The notes below the pieces were generated by a model. That model was not told where the DNA came from and did not search any database. It saw nothing but the letters and a program-made list of their open reading frames with translations. This document shows positions 9,290 through 17,107 of a DNA stretch of 64,000 nucleotides, piece after piece. This DNA is from CAMPKL01 sp963805925 (GTDB lineage Bacteria; Acidobacteriota; Terriglobia; Bryobacterales; UBA6623). Position numbers and translations under genes: made by a program. The DNA lies in contig CAWDWB010000010.1 of NCBI GenBank assembly GCA_963805925.1, forward strand, positions 124,001-188,000, read 5' to 3'. The number at the start of each line of letters is the position of its first letter. The first letter of the stretch is position 1.

Positions 9290-9918
9290 TCGGCGACGTG
9301 CATCATCACGGACTCGACGCGATGATCGGCCAGGATGTGTTCGTTGCAGGCGCGGATGGCGATCGTATCCAGCGATTGATCGGCGGGATCGATGACGCGG
9401 CCGCTCCACAGCACGTTGTCGACCGCCAACACTCCGTTCGGGCGAAGCCGGGGGACGATCGCTTCGTAGTACGAGATGTAGTTGGTCTTGTCGGCGTCGA
9501 TGAATGCGAAATCGATGGAGGCTTCAGCAGGCAGGGACGCGAGCGAGTCGACGGCGGCCCCGAGCGTCAGCTGAATGCGGTCTCTTAAGCCGGCGCGCTC
9601 CCAGTAGCGCTTGGCCACCTGCGTGTATTCTTCACTGACGTCGAAGCACAGCAGCTTGCCGTCCGGCGCCAGGCCGCGAGCGATCTGAATAGAACTGTGG
9701 CCGGTGAAGACGCCGATCTCGACGGCGGTTTTGGTTCCGAGGATCGCGGTGAGCAGGCGTAGGAACGTGCCTTGCTCAGGGGCTGTTTGCATACGGCTGG
9801 CATCGCCGAACAGGGCTATGGTTTCGGCCCGCAACTGTTCGAGTAAGGGGTCATCGGCGGTGCGATGGCTACACAGGTAGTCGTGTAGTTTGTCGGTGAG
9901 CGGCGTGAGCTTGGACAC
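9259..9918 (-). CDS. SAM-dependent O-methyltransferase (caffeoyl-CoA/catechol OMT-like)
   Basis: This 219-residue class I methyltransferase belongs to the cation-dependent O-methyltransferase family. SAM motif I reads VEIGVFTGHSSIQIA, followed by an acidic residue in LLCFDVSEEY. The metal-binding region is FAFIDADKTNYISYYE, and the conserved VDNVLWSGRV follows. The length is typical. The substrate cannot be read from sequence. The stop lies 34 bp upstream of the truncated ribB copy on the same strand, so they may be co-transcribed. The last ten codons are repeated at 8578-8608 as part of the tandem duplication. Confidence 0.9.
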   Translation of the reverse strand: MSKLTPLTDKLHDYLCSHRTADDPLLEQLRAETIALFGDASRMQTAPEQGTFLRLLTAILGTKTAVEIGVFTGHSSIQIARGLAPDGKLLCFDVSEEYTQVAKRYWERAGLRDRIQLTLGAAVDSLASLPAEASIDFAFIDADKTNYISYYEAIVPRLRPNGVLAVDNVLWSGRVIDPADQSLDTIAIRACNEHILADHRVESVMMHVADGLTLVRKLP

Positions 9919-9930
9919 CGTTTCAACCTA

Positions 9931-10686
9931 TCACTGATGAGCCGTACGGTATCCGTTCGAATGAGGACTAGCGAACCGATAGCCGATTCCCGGCTCGGTC
10001 AGAATGTACTGCGGCTGCGAGGGATCGGCTTCGATTTTTCGCCGAATATGGCCTATATGAACGCGTAATGTCTGGACATATTGACCATGATGACGGCCCC
10101 AGACCGCTCGGAGAATAGTCTCTTGGGGCTGAACGGCGTCTCGACGCGCGGCGAGAAAGAGGAGAATGTCGAACTCGGTGCGCGTGAGGGCAACCGGCTC
10201 GTTATCGACGGTGACCCTGCGCCGGGCGACGTCGATTCGCAGCGCGCCGCAAGCGATCTGGCCCTCGGGGATCTCCGGCAACCAAGACCGTCGGAGCAGA
10301 GCTCTTATGCGGGCCTTGAGCTCGTCATTGCGCAGCGGTTTGGTAAGTACGTCGTCGGCGCCTTCGTCAAGAGCGCGAACCAGAACAGCCTCGTCCGGCG
10401 TCGTCGACACGGCCAGTATGGGGCAAGAACACTTTTCGCGAATGGAGCGGCATAGGTCGATGCCGTCCATGTCGGCTACTTGCAGGCAAAGGAGAATCAG
10501 GGAAGGCTCCCAGACGGATAGGACCCCGATGGCTTCCACCGCGAGGAACTGATGACGCACTTCGTGTCCTTCGCCTTCCAGCAGGGTTCGCACCGCCGAA
10601 GCCGCGGCCGGTTCGCAGCCGATAAGCAGAACACGCGCAACGGCGGCTAGCCGCCTGTCTCTCGCCATTGACTCGGGAATGGACAT
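9931..10686 (-). CDS. OmpR/PhoB-type response regulator lacking the phospho-acceptor Asp
   Basis: A receiver domain (about residues 17-130) is followed by a winged-helix DNA-binding domain ending in PQYILTEPGIGYRF, as in KdpE/PhoB relatives. The receiver is atypical: the phospho-acceptor position is Cys67 (LILLCLQVADMDGIDL in place of LxxLD), and the usual acidic pair near residue 24 reads GCE. Lys116 (TKPL) is kept. The receiver has five Cys (24, 67, 79, 86, 88). Normal phosphorylation is therefore unlikely; regulation by dimerisation, ligand or redox state is possible. No histidine kinase is nearby. The stop is 12 bp upstream of the methyltransferase start. Confidence 0.9.
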   Translation of the reverse strand: MSIPESMARDRRLAAVARVLLIGCEPAAASAVRTLLEGEGHEVRHQFLAVEAIGVLSVWEPSLILLCLQVADMDGIDLCRSIREKCSCPILAVSTTPDEAVLVRALDEGADDVLTKPLRNDELKARIRALLRRSWLPEIPEGQIACGALRIDVARRRVTVDNEPVALTRTEFDILLFLAARRDAVQPQETILRAVWGRHHGQYVQTLRVHIGHIRRKIEADPSQPQYILTEPGIGYRFASPHSNGYRTAHQ

Positions 10687-10862
10687 CGATTTGTCAGAGT
10701 GGGGATTGACATAGTATCAAAAAAGGTGACTAATAAACAAAGATTATGGAGAGTAATCGACAGTAAAAAAGCGTGCAAATCGCCGTCCCGCAGTCCTAGA
10801 TGAGGCAGCCGAGACCCCTGCCTGCGCCGTAGGGCATTTTCCCTACAGTCAGAAACGGCTGA

Positions 10863-10895
10863 CCTAGCCTATGCTCGGAGCAGTCCTAGGCTAGG
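10863..10895 (+). promoter_or_regulatory. Inverted repeat overlapping the ribosome-binding region of the small ORF
   Basis: CCTAGCCTA (10863-10871) pairs perfectly with TAGGCTAGG (10887-10895), with a 15-nt loop. The right arm includes part of the purine-rich AGGGAA stretch just before the ATG at 10902. Folding would hide the ribosome-binding site, which suggests translational control; a DNA operator is the alternative. A second short hairpin (GTAGGG...CCCTAC) lies near 10830-10848. Confidence 0.5.
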
Positions 10896-10901
10896 GAAGC
10901 T

Positions 10902-11078
10902 ATGCCCACAAAGTCATACACGCCGATTAGCGGATTCTGGTTCATGGGAGTTCCGGCGGTCGTGCTCGGCCTCGGATACTACCTGTGGCATTCCCAGGGC
11001 TTCATCGCCATGGAGATTCGCCAGGCGCTGAGCCCGATGGTCTCTTTCGTGGCTCAGTTGTTTGGCGGACTGGTTTAG
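10902..11078 (+). CDS. Small single-pass membrane protein (58 aa), unknown
   Basis: The ATG-started frame gives 58 residues: a short polar N-terminus (MPTKSYTPISG), one hydrophobic segment (about residues 12-30, FWFMGVPAVVLGLGYYLWH) and an amphipathic tail that is again hydrophobic at the end (MVSFVAQLFGGLV). A purine-rich AGGGAAGC precedes the start by a suitable distance. It is the only plus-strand gene between the response regulator and the flagellar filament block, and its stop overlaps the end of the convergent fliT-like gene by 4 bp. I do not recognise a family. The hydrophobicity pattern and ribosome-binding site argue for a real gene. Confidence 0.5.
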   Translation: MPTKSYTPISGFWFMGVPAVVLGLGYYLWHSQGFIAMEIRQALSPMVSFVAQLFGGLV

Positions 11079-11383
11079 AGGCGTACGTCGAGAGAGGAAG
11101 GCGTCGTTTGGATCGGGCGCAACTGTCCGAGCCCAGCACGCAAACGCCGCAGGTCTTGGATCTTGGCGCGCAGCGCTCCCAACTCCACCAAGAGTCGTGA
11201 GCGAGCGTCGCGCCCCGAGCGCCAGGCGGATGCCAATTCTTCGGCCTCGTCCGGCGGCCCTGGGCGGCCCGCAAGCGTATCCAGTGCCATCCGCCGTTTG
11301 GCGAGCAGTTCCCCGTAGTCGGAGACTGACGCGCTCGTGAGTTCGTCGCTCACCTGGGCCAAGCTATCGATTTCTTGGTTCAT
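11075..11383 (-). CDS. Putative flagellar chaperone, FliT-like, downstream of fliD
   Basis: This 102-residue, charged, helical protein (LAKRRMALDTLAG, ARSRLLVELGALRAKIQ) has coiled-coil character and no membrane segment. Sequence alone does not assign it. Its position, 8 bp after fliD in a flaG-fliS-fliD run, is where fliT (the FliD export chaperone) usually lies, and size and helical content fit FliT/FlgN-type chaperones. The function is inferred from context. Confidence 0.55.
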   Translation of the reverse strand: MNQEIDSLAQVSDELTSASVSDYGELLAKRRMALDTLAGRPGPPDEAEELASAWRSGRDARSRLLVELGALRAKIQDLRRLRAGLGQLRPIQTTPSSLDVRL

Positions 11384-11391
11384 CGCCGACT

Positions 11392-12732
11392 CTAAGTTTT
11401 CGTATTGTTGGCGGGTTGGAACAGGCGCGTTAGCAAGGCCTGTTGCGACTCCAACTCAGCCAATAGGACGTCCGCGGCTGCAAATCGATCTTCTAGGTTC
11501 TTGATCAATTGATCGACACGTTCTTGTGCCGTCTCGATTTGGGTCTGCAGGGTTTTGTCCGATGATTGGAGAAATTGGATCGCGGTTTGGATCTGGCCAG
11601 TGACCGGATCTGAGAGATTGCTCAGGCGCTGATAAGCCGCGCCGGCGAACCCGGAGGCCGTATCTCCGAGGAAATGCAGGACTCCGGAGAAGTCGTTGCC
11701 GGCGGTCTTGCTGAATTTGGCCGGATCGAAGCTGAGAGCGCCCGTGTCGTCGAGTTCGAGTCCGAGGTCAGCCATCGAGAAGACCGACCCGTCGCCAAGC
11801 CGCCCGGTCAACTCGCGGAGTGCGGACTGGGTTTCTCGAATGAGGCTGTCCCCGGAAAGCACGCCTGCGCCGTCGCCAATATGGGAGACGACCCTCGACA
11901 CGACGGCGTTGTACTGCGTGGCGACGGCGGTTAAGGCGTTCGACAGGTTGGCAATGTCGGCTTTGGCTGCTACGGTCGCCGCGCCTGCATCAATGATCGT
12001 GAGCGTAAGACCAGGGGCGAAATCGACGATTGTATTGCCGGAGTTCGTGACGGGGACGCCGTTGACGGTGAACACGGCGTTCGTGCCCTGATTCACCTGT
12101 GTGAGCAGCTGCTGTTCGCCGCTATCGGTGAGGCTGAGAGTTGTGGCGCCGGTGTCGTCGGCCGTCAAGGTCAGGTGATATGCGGGGTTTTCGACATCGC
12201 TGCTGGTGTTGATGATCGTCGCCTGGACGCCGAGATCATTGCTGTTGACATAGTCGCGGAGGCCTTCGAGCGTATTGTCGAGCCCCGATTGGCTTAGGTC
12301 GATCGCGGTGACCTGCGAGCCGACGGTCAACGTAAACAGCCCGTCCGCTGCAAGGGTGTCGACAGCCGAATCGGCGACGCTGGCCGTCGAAGTCTCTTGG
12401 GCCGCCGCAGCGGCGGACGTCACGTCCAGGTCGAAGGAAATTGCGCTTGGCGAGCCGGTGATGACGATTGTCGCGACGGACGAGTCGGTGGAGCTGGCGG
12501 AAATTGCGCCTTGGGCTGCGCGAACGCCGAGGGTCGAGAAGGCGTCCCGCAGGCCACGGACATCGGTGGCCAGGTTGCCCAGCTCTTGCTGCTTGGCGAG
12601 CTGAATGGTTTGTTCGGTCTGAAGGTTCTTGACGGGTAGGTTGGCGACCGTGAACGAGCGTTCAAGCAATGTCTGGAAGTTATCAGAGAACTTGCTGACT
12701 CCAGTGAAGCTAACGGGGACTCCGGCGCTCAT
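11392..12732 (-). CDS. fliD: Flagellar hook-associated protein 2 (filament cap)
   Basis: The 446-residue protein matches FliD: an N-terminal helical D0 region (FTGVSKFSDNFQTLLERSF, VKNLQTEQTIQLAKQQELG), a Ser/Thr/Ala-rich central region exposed at the filament tip, and a C-terminal helical D0 region with QIETAQERVDQLIKNLEDRF. There is no signal peptide, as expected for a type III flagellar export substrate. It lies between fliS (15 bp upstream) and the fliT-like gene, all on the minus strand. The protein would cap the growing filament and help flagellin fold there. Confidence 0.92.
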   Translation of the reverse strand: MSAGVPVSFTGVSKFSDNFQTLLERSFTVANLPVKNLQTEQTIQLAKQQELGNLATDVRGLRDAFSTLGVRAAQGAISASSTDSSVATIVITGSPSAISFDLDVTSAAAAAQETSTASVADSAVDTLAADGLFTLTVGSQVTAIDLSQSGLDNTLEGLRDYVNSNDLGVQATIINTSSDVENPAYHLTLTADDTGATTLSLTDSGEQQLLTQVNQGTNAVFTVNGVPVTNSGNTIVDFAPGLTLTIIDAGAATVAAKADIANLSNALTAVATQYNAVVSRVVSHIGDGAGVLSGDSLIRETQSALRELTGRLGDGSVFSMADLGLELDDTGALSFDPAKFSKTAGNDFSGVLHFLGDTASGFAGAAYQRLSNLSDPVTGQIQTAIQFLQSSDKTLQTQIETAQERVDQLIKNLEDRFAAADVLLAELESQQALLTRLFQPANNTKT

Positions 12733-12747
12733 AGGGTGCGTTGCTCC

Positions 12748-13185
12748 TCAGAGCGTCCACGCCCTGCGGCTGCTGCCGGCGGCGGCGAGTTCCTCAACCG
12801 CAGTCGACTCTTGTAGGGGCTCGTCCAACGCAGCGCGGCAGTCCTGCCACCCTTGGAGAAGGGTCTGCAGCACGTTCCGTGCGTCGATGAGGGGCTCAGC
12901 AGTCCGTTCAGCATGTCCAGTAATTAGCCTGTCTTGGATGTAATCGTACAGTCTGGCCAGATCCTTAACGATTGCTCCGCCTGCTTCCCCATCAAGGGAG
13001 CCTTGCAATTCGACGACGATGGCCATGGCGCCGCCGATGGCGACCCCTCGCTCCTGCGCCTGGCTGGCCTTCAGCGTGTCCAGAGCGCGGGAGACTCGAG
13101 CGATGGCCTCGGAGTAAAGCAGGCAGACGAGCTCCACTCCGGTTTGGTGCAGGATGTCGTTCTCAGCGTAGACATGGGACGTCAT
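12748..13185 (-). CDS. fliS: Flagellin export chaperone
   Basis: The 145-residue helical protein has the FliS pattern: an N-terminal Y-x-E (HVYAENDILHQTGVELVCLL), a YSEAIARVSRALDTL helix, the region following the IG of AIGGAMAIVVELQGSLD, and LARLYDYIQDRLITGHAERT, which corresponds to the conserved LYxYxxxRLxxAN segment. FliS binds the C-terminus of flagellin to prevent premature polymerisation. The gene lies 15 bp upstream of fliD and 13 bp downstream of flaG. Confidence 0.9.
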   Translation of the reverse strand: MTSHVYAENDILHQTGVELVCLLYSEAIARVSRALDTLKASQAQERGVAIGGAMAIVVELQGSLDGEAGGAIVKDLARLYDYIQDRLITGHAERTAEPLIDARNVLQTLLQGWQDCRAALDEPLQESTAVEELAAAGSSRRAWTL

Positions 13186-13198
13186 TTGCCGTTCCGCC

Positions 13199-13504
13199 CT
13201 AGGCCAGCCGTTCGCCGGGACCGAGGCTTTTGAGGACCTCGGCCATGCGGATGACCGATTCAGAAGGAATCTGCCGAATCACTTCGTCGGTGACGCGGTC
13301 CACGATCCGAATCAGTGCGTCCCCGCTGGTCCTATCGATAGCGAATCGCACCTCACTGCCGGCGCCGACGCCTCCACCGTCATTCAGGACCTTGACTGCA
13401 CGGGCAATCTCCCGATTTTTCGCCGCTTGTTCCGGACTCCCCGGTTCTGGGGAATCCGTAGCAACCTTGGCGGATCGGGCGACTTGTATTTCAGCGATGC
13501 TCAT
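13199..13504 (-). CDS. flaG: FlaG-family flagellar protein
   Basis: This is a 101-residue protein with the FlaG signature in its second half: VRFAIDRTSGDALIRIVDRVTDEVIRQIPSE is the pattern F-x-x-D-x-x-(S/T)-G-x-x-x-I-x-V-x-D-x-x-T-x-E-V-I-R-Q-I-P. The first half is variable and hydrophilic. It heads the flaG-fliS-fliD-fliT-like run. FlaG proteins affect filament length; the exact role here is not known. A possible sigma-28-like -10 (GTCGATAA) lies upstream at 13564-13571 on the minus strand, but no good -35 partner was found. Confidence 0.85.
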   Translation of the reverse strand: MSIAEIQVARSAKVATDSPEPGSPEQAAKNREIARAVKVLNDGGGVGAGSEVRFAIDRTSGDALIRIVDRVTDEVIRQIPSESVIRMAEVLKSLGPGERLA

Positions 13505-13641
13505 GTGGCGCCCCCTTGGCTTGCATCCCGGCGTCTGCGTAGATGCCTTCGTCGTCAGCGTTCTTATCGACCGCCGTGGAAAGCTCCATAGAAGTTTTTT
13601 TGTGGGCCGAGGAGGGCCACGCGCGAAGGACGTGGTGAGAT

Positions 13642-14940
13642 CTAGGATTCAGCCTTCTGGTAGGCCTCGTCGAGCAGCTCGACGACGTGCAGCACGCGTT
13701 GGTTGCGGCCGTACATCTTAGCCCCGGCTTGGAGTTGAATCATGCAGCCGGGGTTGGCGGTGACGATGATCTCGGCACCGGTCGAATCGGCCATGCGCAT
13801 CTTGTTCTTGAGCAGGTCGAGCGACATCTCGGTGTGTTCAATGTTGTAGACGCCGGCGCTGCCGCAACAGATTTCGCTCAACGGAAGTTCGCGGAAGTCC
13901 AGCCCGGGAATCGCCTGCAACAGCGTGCGCGGCGCGTCCTTCACCTTTTGGCCGTGGAGCAGATGGCAGGAGTCCTGATAGGTCGCCTTGACCCGCATCT
14001 CGCCAAAATTGCGGTTGAAGTCGATCGAGGCGAGGAACTCGGAGACGTCTTTGAGGTTGGCGGAGAACTCCTTGGCGCGAGGCTCCCACTCCGCATCGCC
14101 AACGAATAGTTCCGGGTATTCCTTGAGCACCGAGCCGCAACCGGCGGCGTTGGTGATGACTGCGTCGTAGCCTTGACCGGCCACGGCCATGATGTTCTGC
14201 TTGGCTTGCTGCCTGCCCAGATCGCGCAGCCCGGCATGGACGTGCAGGGCGCCGCAGCAGCCTTGCTCGGCAGGGAGGACGACTTCGCAGCCGTTGCGCT
14301 GCAGCACGCGCACGGTCGCCTCGTTCATCCGCGCGAATGAGACGTTGGCGATACATCCAGCTAGAAAGGCTACGCGATGCTTCTTTTCGCCGATCGCCGG
14401 GTAAGTCTTGCCGACCTTGTTGAAAAAGAACGGCAGCTGCGCGGGCGGGGCAAAAACCTCAATCTGATGCAACTTGGGGCTGATGAGCTTCAGCAGCCCG
14501 CTATTGCGGGCTAGAGCTTGCAGTCCGGTGACTTGTCCCAGCCAGGCGCTGTAGCCGGCAATCGTCAGCAAAGTCGGGCTCAGCAAGAGCTTTTCGTAGA
14601 GAAAGCGTTTGAAGGCGCTGGGCGGCCGTTGGGCGGCGATCTGTGAGCGAGCCGCCTCGACGAGCTTGCCGTACTCCACGCCGGAAGGGCAAGCGGTTTC
14701 GCAGGCGCGGCAGGCCAGGCAGAGTTCAATGTGCCCGACGTAATCGTCGTTGATCTCCATCTTGCCCTGTTCGACCTGGGCCATTTGGTAGATGCGGCCG
14801 CGGGGCGAATCCATCTCCAGCCCCAACTCACGGTAAGTCGGGCAGGCGTTGAGGCACAGGCCGCAGTGGACGCAGTGGTCTAGATCCACTTGTTGCGGTT
14901 CGTCTCCGAGGATAGGGATGTTCTGGTTAACAGCGCTCAC
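13642..14940 (-). CDS. glcF: Glycolate oxidase iron-sulfur subunit
   Basis: The 432-residue protein has two N-terminal 4Fe-4S motifs (CVHCGLCLNACPTYRE and CLACRACETACPSGVEYG) followed by two CCG cysteine-rich domains (EQGCCGALHVH, NAAGCGSVLKEYPE, YQDSCHLLHGQ, EICCGSAGVYN). This is the layout of GlcF, which accepts electrons from the GlcD/GlcE flavin subunits during oxidation of glycolate to glyoxylate. It follows the glcE gene by about 40 bp on the same strand. No glcD is in the window; it may lie elsewhere or be replaced by a related flavoprotein. Confidence 0.92.
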   Translation of the reverse strand: MSAVNQNIPILGDEPQQVDLDHCVHCGLCLNACPTYRELGLEMDSPRGRIYQMAQVEQGKMEINDDYVGHIELCLACRACETACPSGVEYGKLVEAARSQIAAQRPPSAFKRFLYEKLLLSPTLLTIAGYSAWLGQVTGLQALARNSGLLKLISPKLHQIEVFAPPAQLPFFFNKVGKTYPAIGEKKHRVAFLAGCIANVSFARMNEATVRVLQRNGCEVVLPAEQGCCGALHVHAGLRDLGRQQAKQNIMAVAGQGYDAVITNAAGCGSVLKEYPELFVGDAEWEPRAKEFSANLKDVSEFLASIDFNRNFGEMRVKATYQDSCHLLHGQKVKDAPRTLLQAIPGLDFRELPLSEICCGSAGVYNIEHTEMSLDLLKNKMRMADSTGAEIIVTANPGCMIQLQAGAKMYGRNQRVLHVVELLDEAYQKAES

Positions 14941-14981
14941 GACAGGCCAAACTCACTACTATACGTTGCTTCCGTCAATGT

Positions 14982-16172
14982 TCAGATCCTTCCAAATAAA
15001 CGCCCTGGATTCAGCAGCGCCTGCGGATCCAACTCGTCTTTGATGCGTTGCATCACGGCAAGGGAGGAGTCGGGAGCAGTCCACTGTTCCAGTTCCTGCT
15101 TGGCCGCCGCCGAGGCGTGTTCGACGAGGGTTCTGACACCCTTCGAACGCAAGCGATTGAGCTGTTGTTTGAGGTCTTCGCCGTCCGGGCAGCCAACGTA
15201 GGTGACGCCCAGCGCGGCACGCGAGACGCTCGATCCGTCGCAGAGCTGAACCGCGTCGGCCAGCGCGGACGGCGCGGTGGATACGCGAAGAATTCCGCCC
15301 TCGGGATGGGCGGCTGTCCAGCGGGAGCTAAACTCGCGAACATCGTCCCAAAGCTGATCGGCTGCCGGGCCATCCAGATCCAGGAAGTCGACGCCGTCTT
15401 CTTGAGCGAACACGGCGTATTCTTTCTTATAGCGTGAGACCATCGAGGCGTTGCCATGGGCTTCTGCCAGCAACCGGTAGCGTTTGCCGCCGGCAACTTG
15501 CGGGACGCCGGAACCGGAGACCAGGTCCAGAGCGACAGGCTGGAGTTGGCTGGCGACAATGCGGGTCCGCAACTGGATGATCGAGGCCAACGAGTCGCCC
15601 GAGAAGACAAACGTCCTCGTCGCGACCGGTTTGGGCAGAACCTTGAAATTGACGGTGGCGATCGCCGCCAGAGTACCGAAGGAGCCGATCATCAGCTTGG
15701 CCATATCCAAGCCGGTGACGTTCTTGACGACCATGCCGCCGGACTGGATGAGCTTGCCTTCGACGGTCGCGAAGGTCATGCCGATGGTGACGTCGCGAGC
15801 GGAGCCGTAGCGCCTCCGGCGAGGACCGCTGCTGTCGGTGGCGACCACACCGCCTACTGTGGCGGTTTGGCTGTAGGCCGGGTCGACCGGGACGAATTGA
15901 TGGTTCTCGTCGAGGATGCGGTTCAACTCGCGCCAGGGCATGCCGGCCTGGACGCTAATGGTCAGGTCGGCCGGCTCGTAGGCCAGCAGGCGCGTCATGG
16001 CCGAGGTCGTAACGCGAACGGCTTCCGCAGGAACGGGGCCGCCCATGGTCGGCTTGCTGAAGGCGCCGCCCGTTTCCATAACGGCGCTACGTTCGGCACA
16101 GCTCTTGAGGGCTTCGCACAATTCTTCGGTGCTGGTAGGAGCGATGATGTCTGTCACGGACATTCCTTCCAT
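14982..16172 (-). CDS. glcE: Glycolate oxidase FAD-binding subunit E
   Basis: The 396-residue FAD-binding PCMH/VAO-type protein is shorter than GlcD, as expected for GlcE. The FAD-binding region shows VPVDPAYSQTATVGGVVATD and YGSARDVTIGMTFATVEG, then GGMVVKNVTGLDMAKLMIGS, a segment strongly conserved in GlcE. It lies directly upstream of glcF and is probably in the same transcript. A second Met four codons in (MEGMSVTD) is a possible alternative start. Confidence 0.88.
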   Translation of the reverse strand: MEGMSVTDIIAPTSTEELCEALKSCAERSAVMETGGAFSKPTMGGPVPAEAVRVTTSAMTRLLAYEPADLTISVQAGMPWRELNRILDENHQFVPVDPAYSQTATVGGVVATDSSGPRRRRYGSARDVTIGMTFATVEGKLIQSGGMVVKNVTGLDMAKLMIGSFGTLAAIATVNFKVLPKPVATRTFVFSGDSLASIIQLRTRIVASQLQPVALDLVSGSGVPQVAGGKRYRLLAEAHGNASMVSRYKKEYAVFAQEDGVDFLDLDGPAADQLWDDVREFSSRWTAAHPEGGILRVSTAPSALADAVQLCDGSSVSRAALGVTYVGCPDGEDLKQQLNRLRSKGVRTLVEHASAAAKQELEQWTAPDSSLAVMQRIKDELDPQALLNPGRLFGRI

Positions 16173-16201
16173 CGTAGCGAGCCCGGGGGTTGTTTCGTGA
16201 G

Positions 16202-17107
16202 TTAACGAACCTCAAAGGCCTTTTGCGAGGAAAGGGATTGTTGTCCGACGACATCGGTAACCGTCAGGACTAGCGTGTAGACGCCCGGTTCGATCGTCGG
16301 ATCGAGGTCGAAGCGGAAGCTGGCCGGCACAGAAAGCCGGGGATAGAAACTGGCGCCCTTCTCTCTTGCTGGATTGAAGGAATAGGCTTGGTGGCCCTCC
16401 GCGTCAATCAGGTCGAGGCTGGACGAGAGCTCGTAGGAATTGCCTTCGCCGAGTTTGTAGCCCGTGATGTCGAAGGACGCAAAGATCGTGGCCCCAGGAT
16501 GAAAGACGGCTTGGCGCAGAGGCGTTCCGCCGGCGGTCAGGGAAAACGTGAAGTTCTGTACAGAGAGGAAATCGCTATGCACAACGGGGGCGCCCGCGAC
16601 GTGAACGTCCAAATCGCCCTCAGCGGTCGCGCCCGTCAGTTCATCCTTGGCCTCGACGTGGATGCCGTAGGTGCCGGCCGGAAGGTGGTAGGGCAACTCC
16701 GCTTGGTAGCGTACCAACGGCTCCCACTCCTCGTCTTCGGGGGCTAGTTCCTCGTCAAACAGTCCGTCGCTTCCGGGTGCAAAGGGCAGCTTGGCCGGAC
16801 CCGTTGTCGATACCTTCCAACTGACCTTCATACGATAGGTTTCGCTCTCGGAATAGCCTTTTAGGTTGAAGGCGACGTTGACGATGTCGCCGGGGGAGAA
16901 AATGCTGTCGTTGGCGATGGGGTAGTTGGCGAAGCTGTCGAGCAGGTCGAGGTGGATAATCCGCAGGGTGGGCGCTTCTTCGCTTTCCGCCTCTTGGGCC
17001 AGGCAGACTGCGGCGCAGGCTAGAACGGCGCTAGCCAGCAAGCACAGGTGAAGTATCTTTCTCAGCGACCACATACTGTTTGGCCGATTTCTGACGTACG
17101 CCGCCAT
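16202..17107 (-). CDS. Secreted protein of unknown function with two Ig-like repeats
   Basis: An N-terminal signal peptide (ILHLCLLASAVLACAAVCLAQ) is followed by about 260 residues of beta-rich sequence with two similar halves. Each begins with a D-S-x-F or F-T-F strand, then a (H/S)-P-G-(D/A)-x-(V/I) phrase (FSPGDIVNVAFNLKGY and FHPGATIFASFDITGY) and ends with an (E/L)-P-(A/G)-(T/V)-Y phrase (LPAGTYGIHVEA, IEPGVYTLVLTV). This suggests tandem immunoglobulin-like domains in the periplasm. The start is uncertain: Met12 at 17074 fits the signal peptide better. Either start overlaps the end of thiI. I do not recognise a named family. Confidence 0.7.
   Translation of the reverse strand: MAAYVRNRPNSMWSLRKILHLCLLASAVLACAAVCLAQEAESEEAPTLRIIHLDLLDSFANYPIANDSIFSPGDIVNVAFNLKGYSESETYRMKVSWKVSTTGPAKLPFAPGSDGLFDEELAPEDEEWEPLVRYQAELPYHLPAGTYGIHVEAKDELTGATAEGDLDVHVAGAPVVHSDFLSVQNFTFSLTAGGTPLRQAVFHPGATIFASFDITGYKLGEGNSYELSSSLDLIDAEGHQAYSFNPAREKGASFYPRLSVPASFRFDLDPTIEPGVYTLVLTVTDVVGQQSLSSQKAFEVR

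Noticed and set aside
13564..13590. Sigma-28 promoter for the flaG operon
   Set aside because: A GTCGATAA -10-like sequence exists, but the TAAA -35 box is absent at the proper distance.
15456..16205. 249-codon plus-strand frame opposite glcE
   Set aside because: It is a shadow frame of a confidently assigned gene; no family motif or ribosome-binding site.
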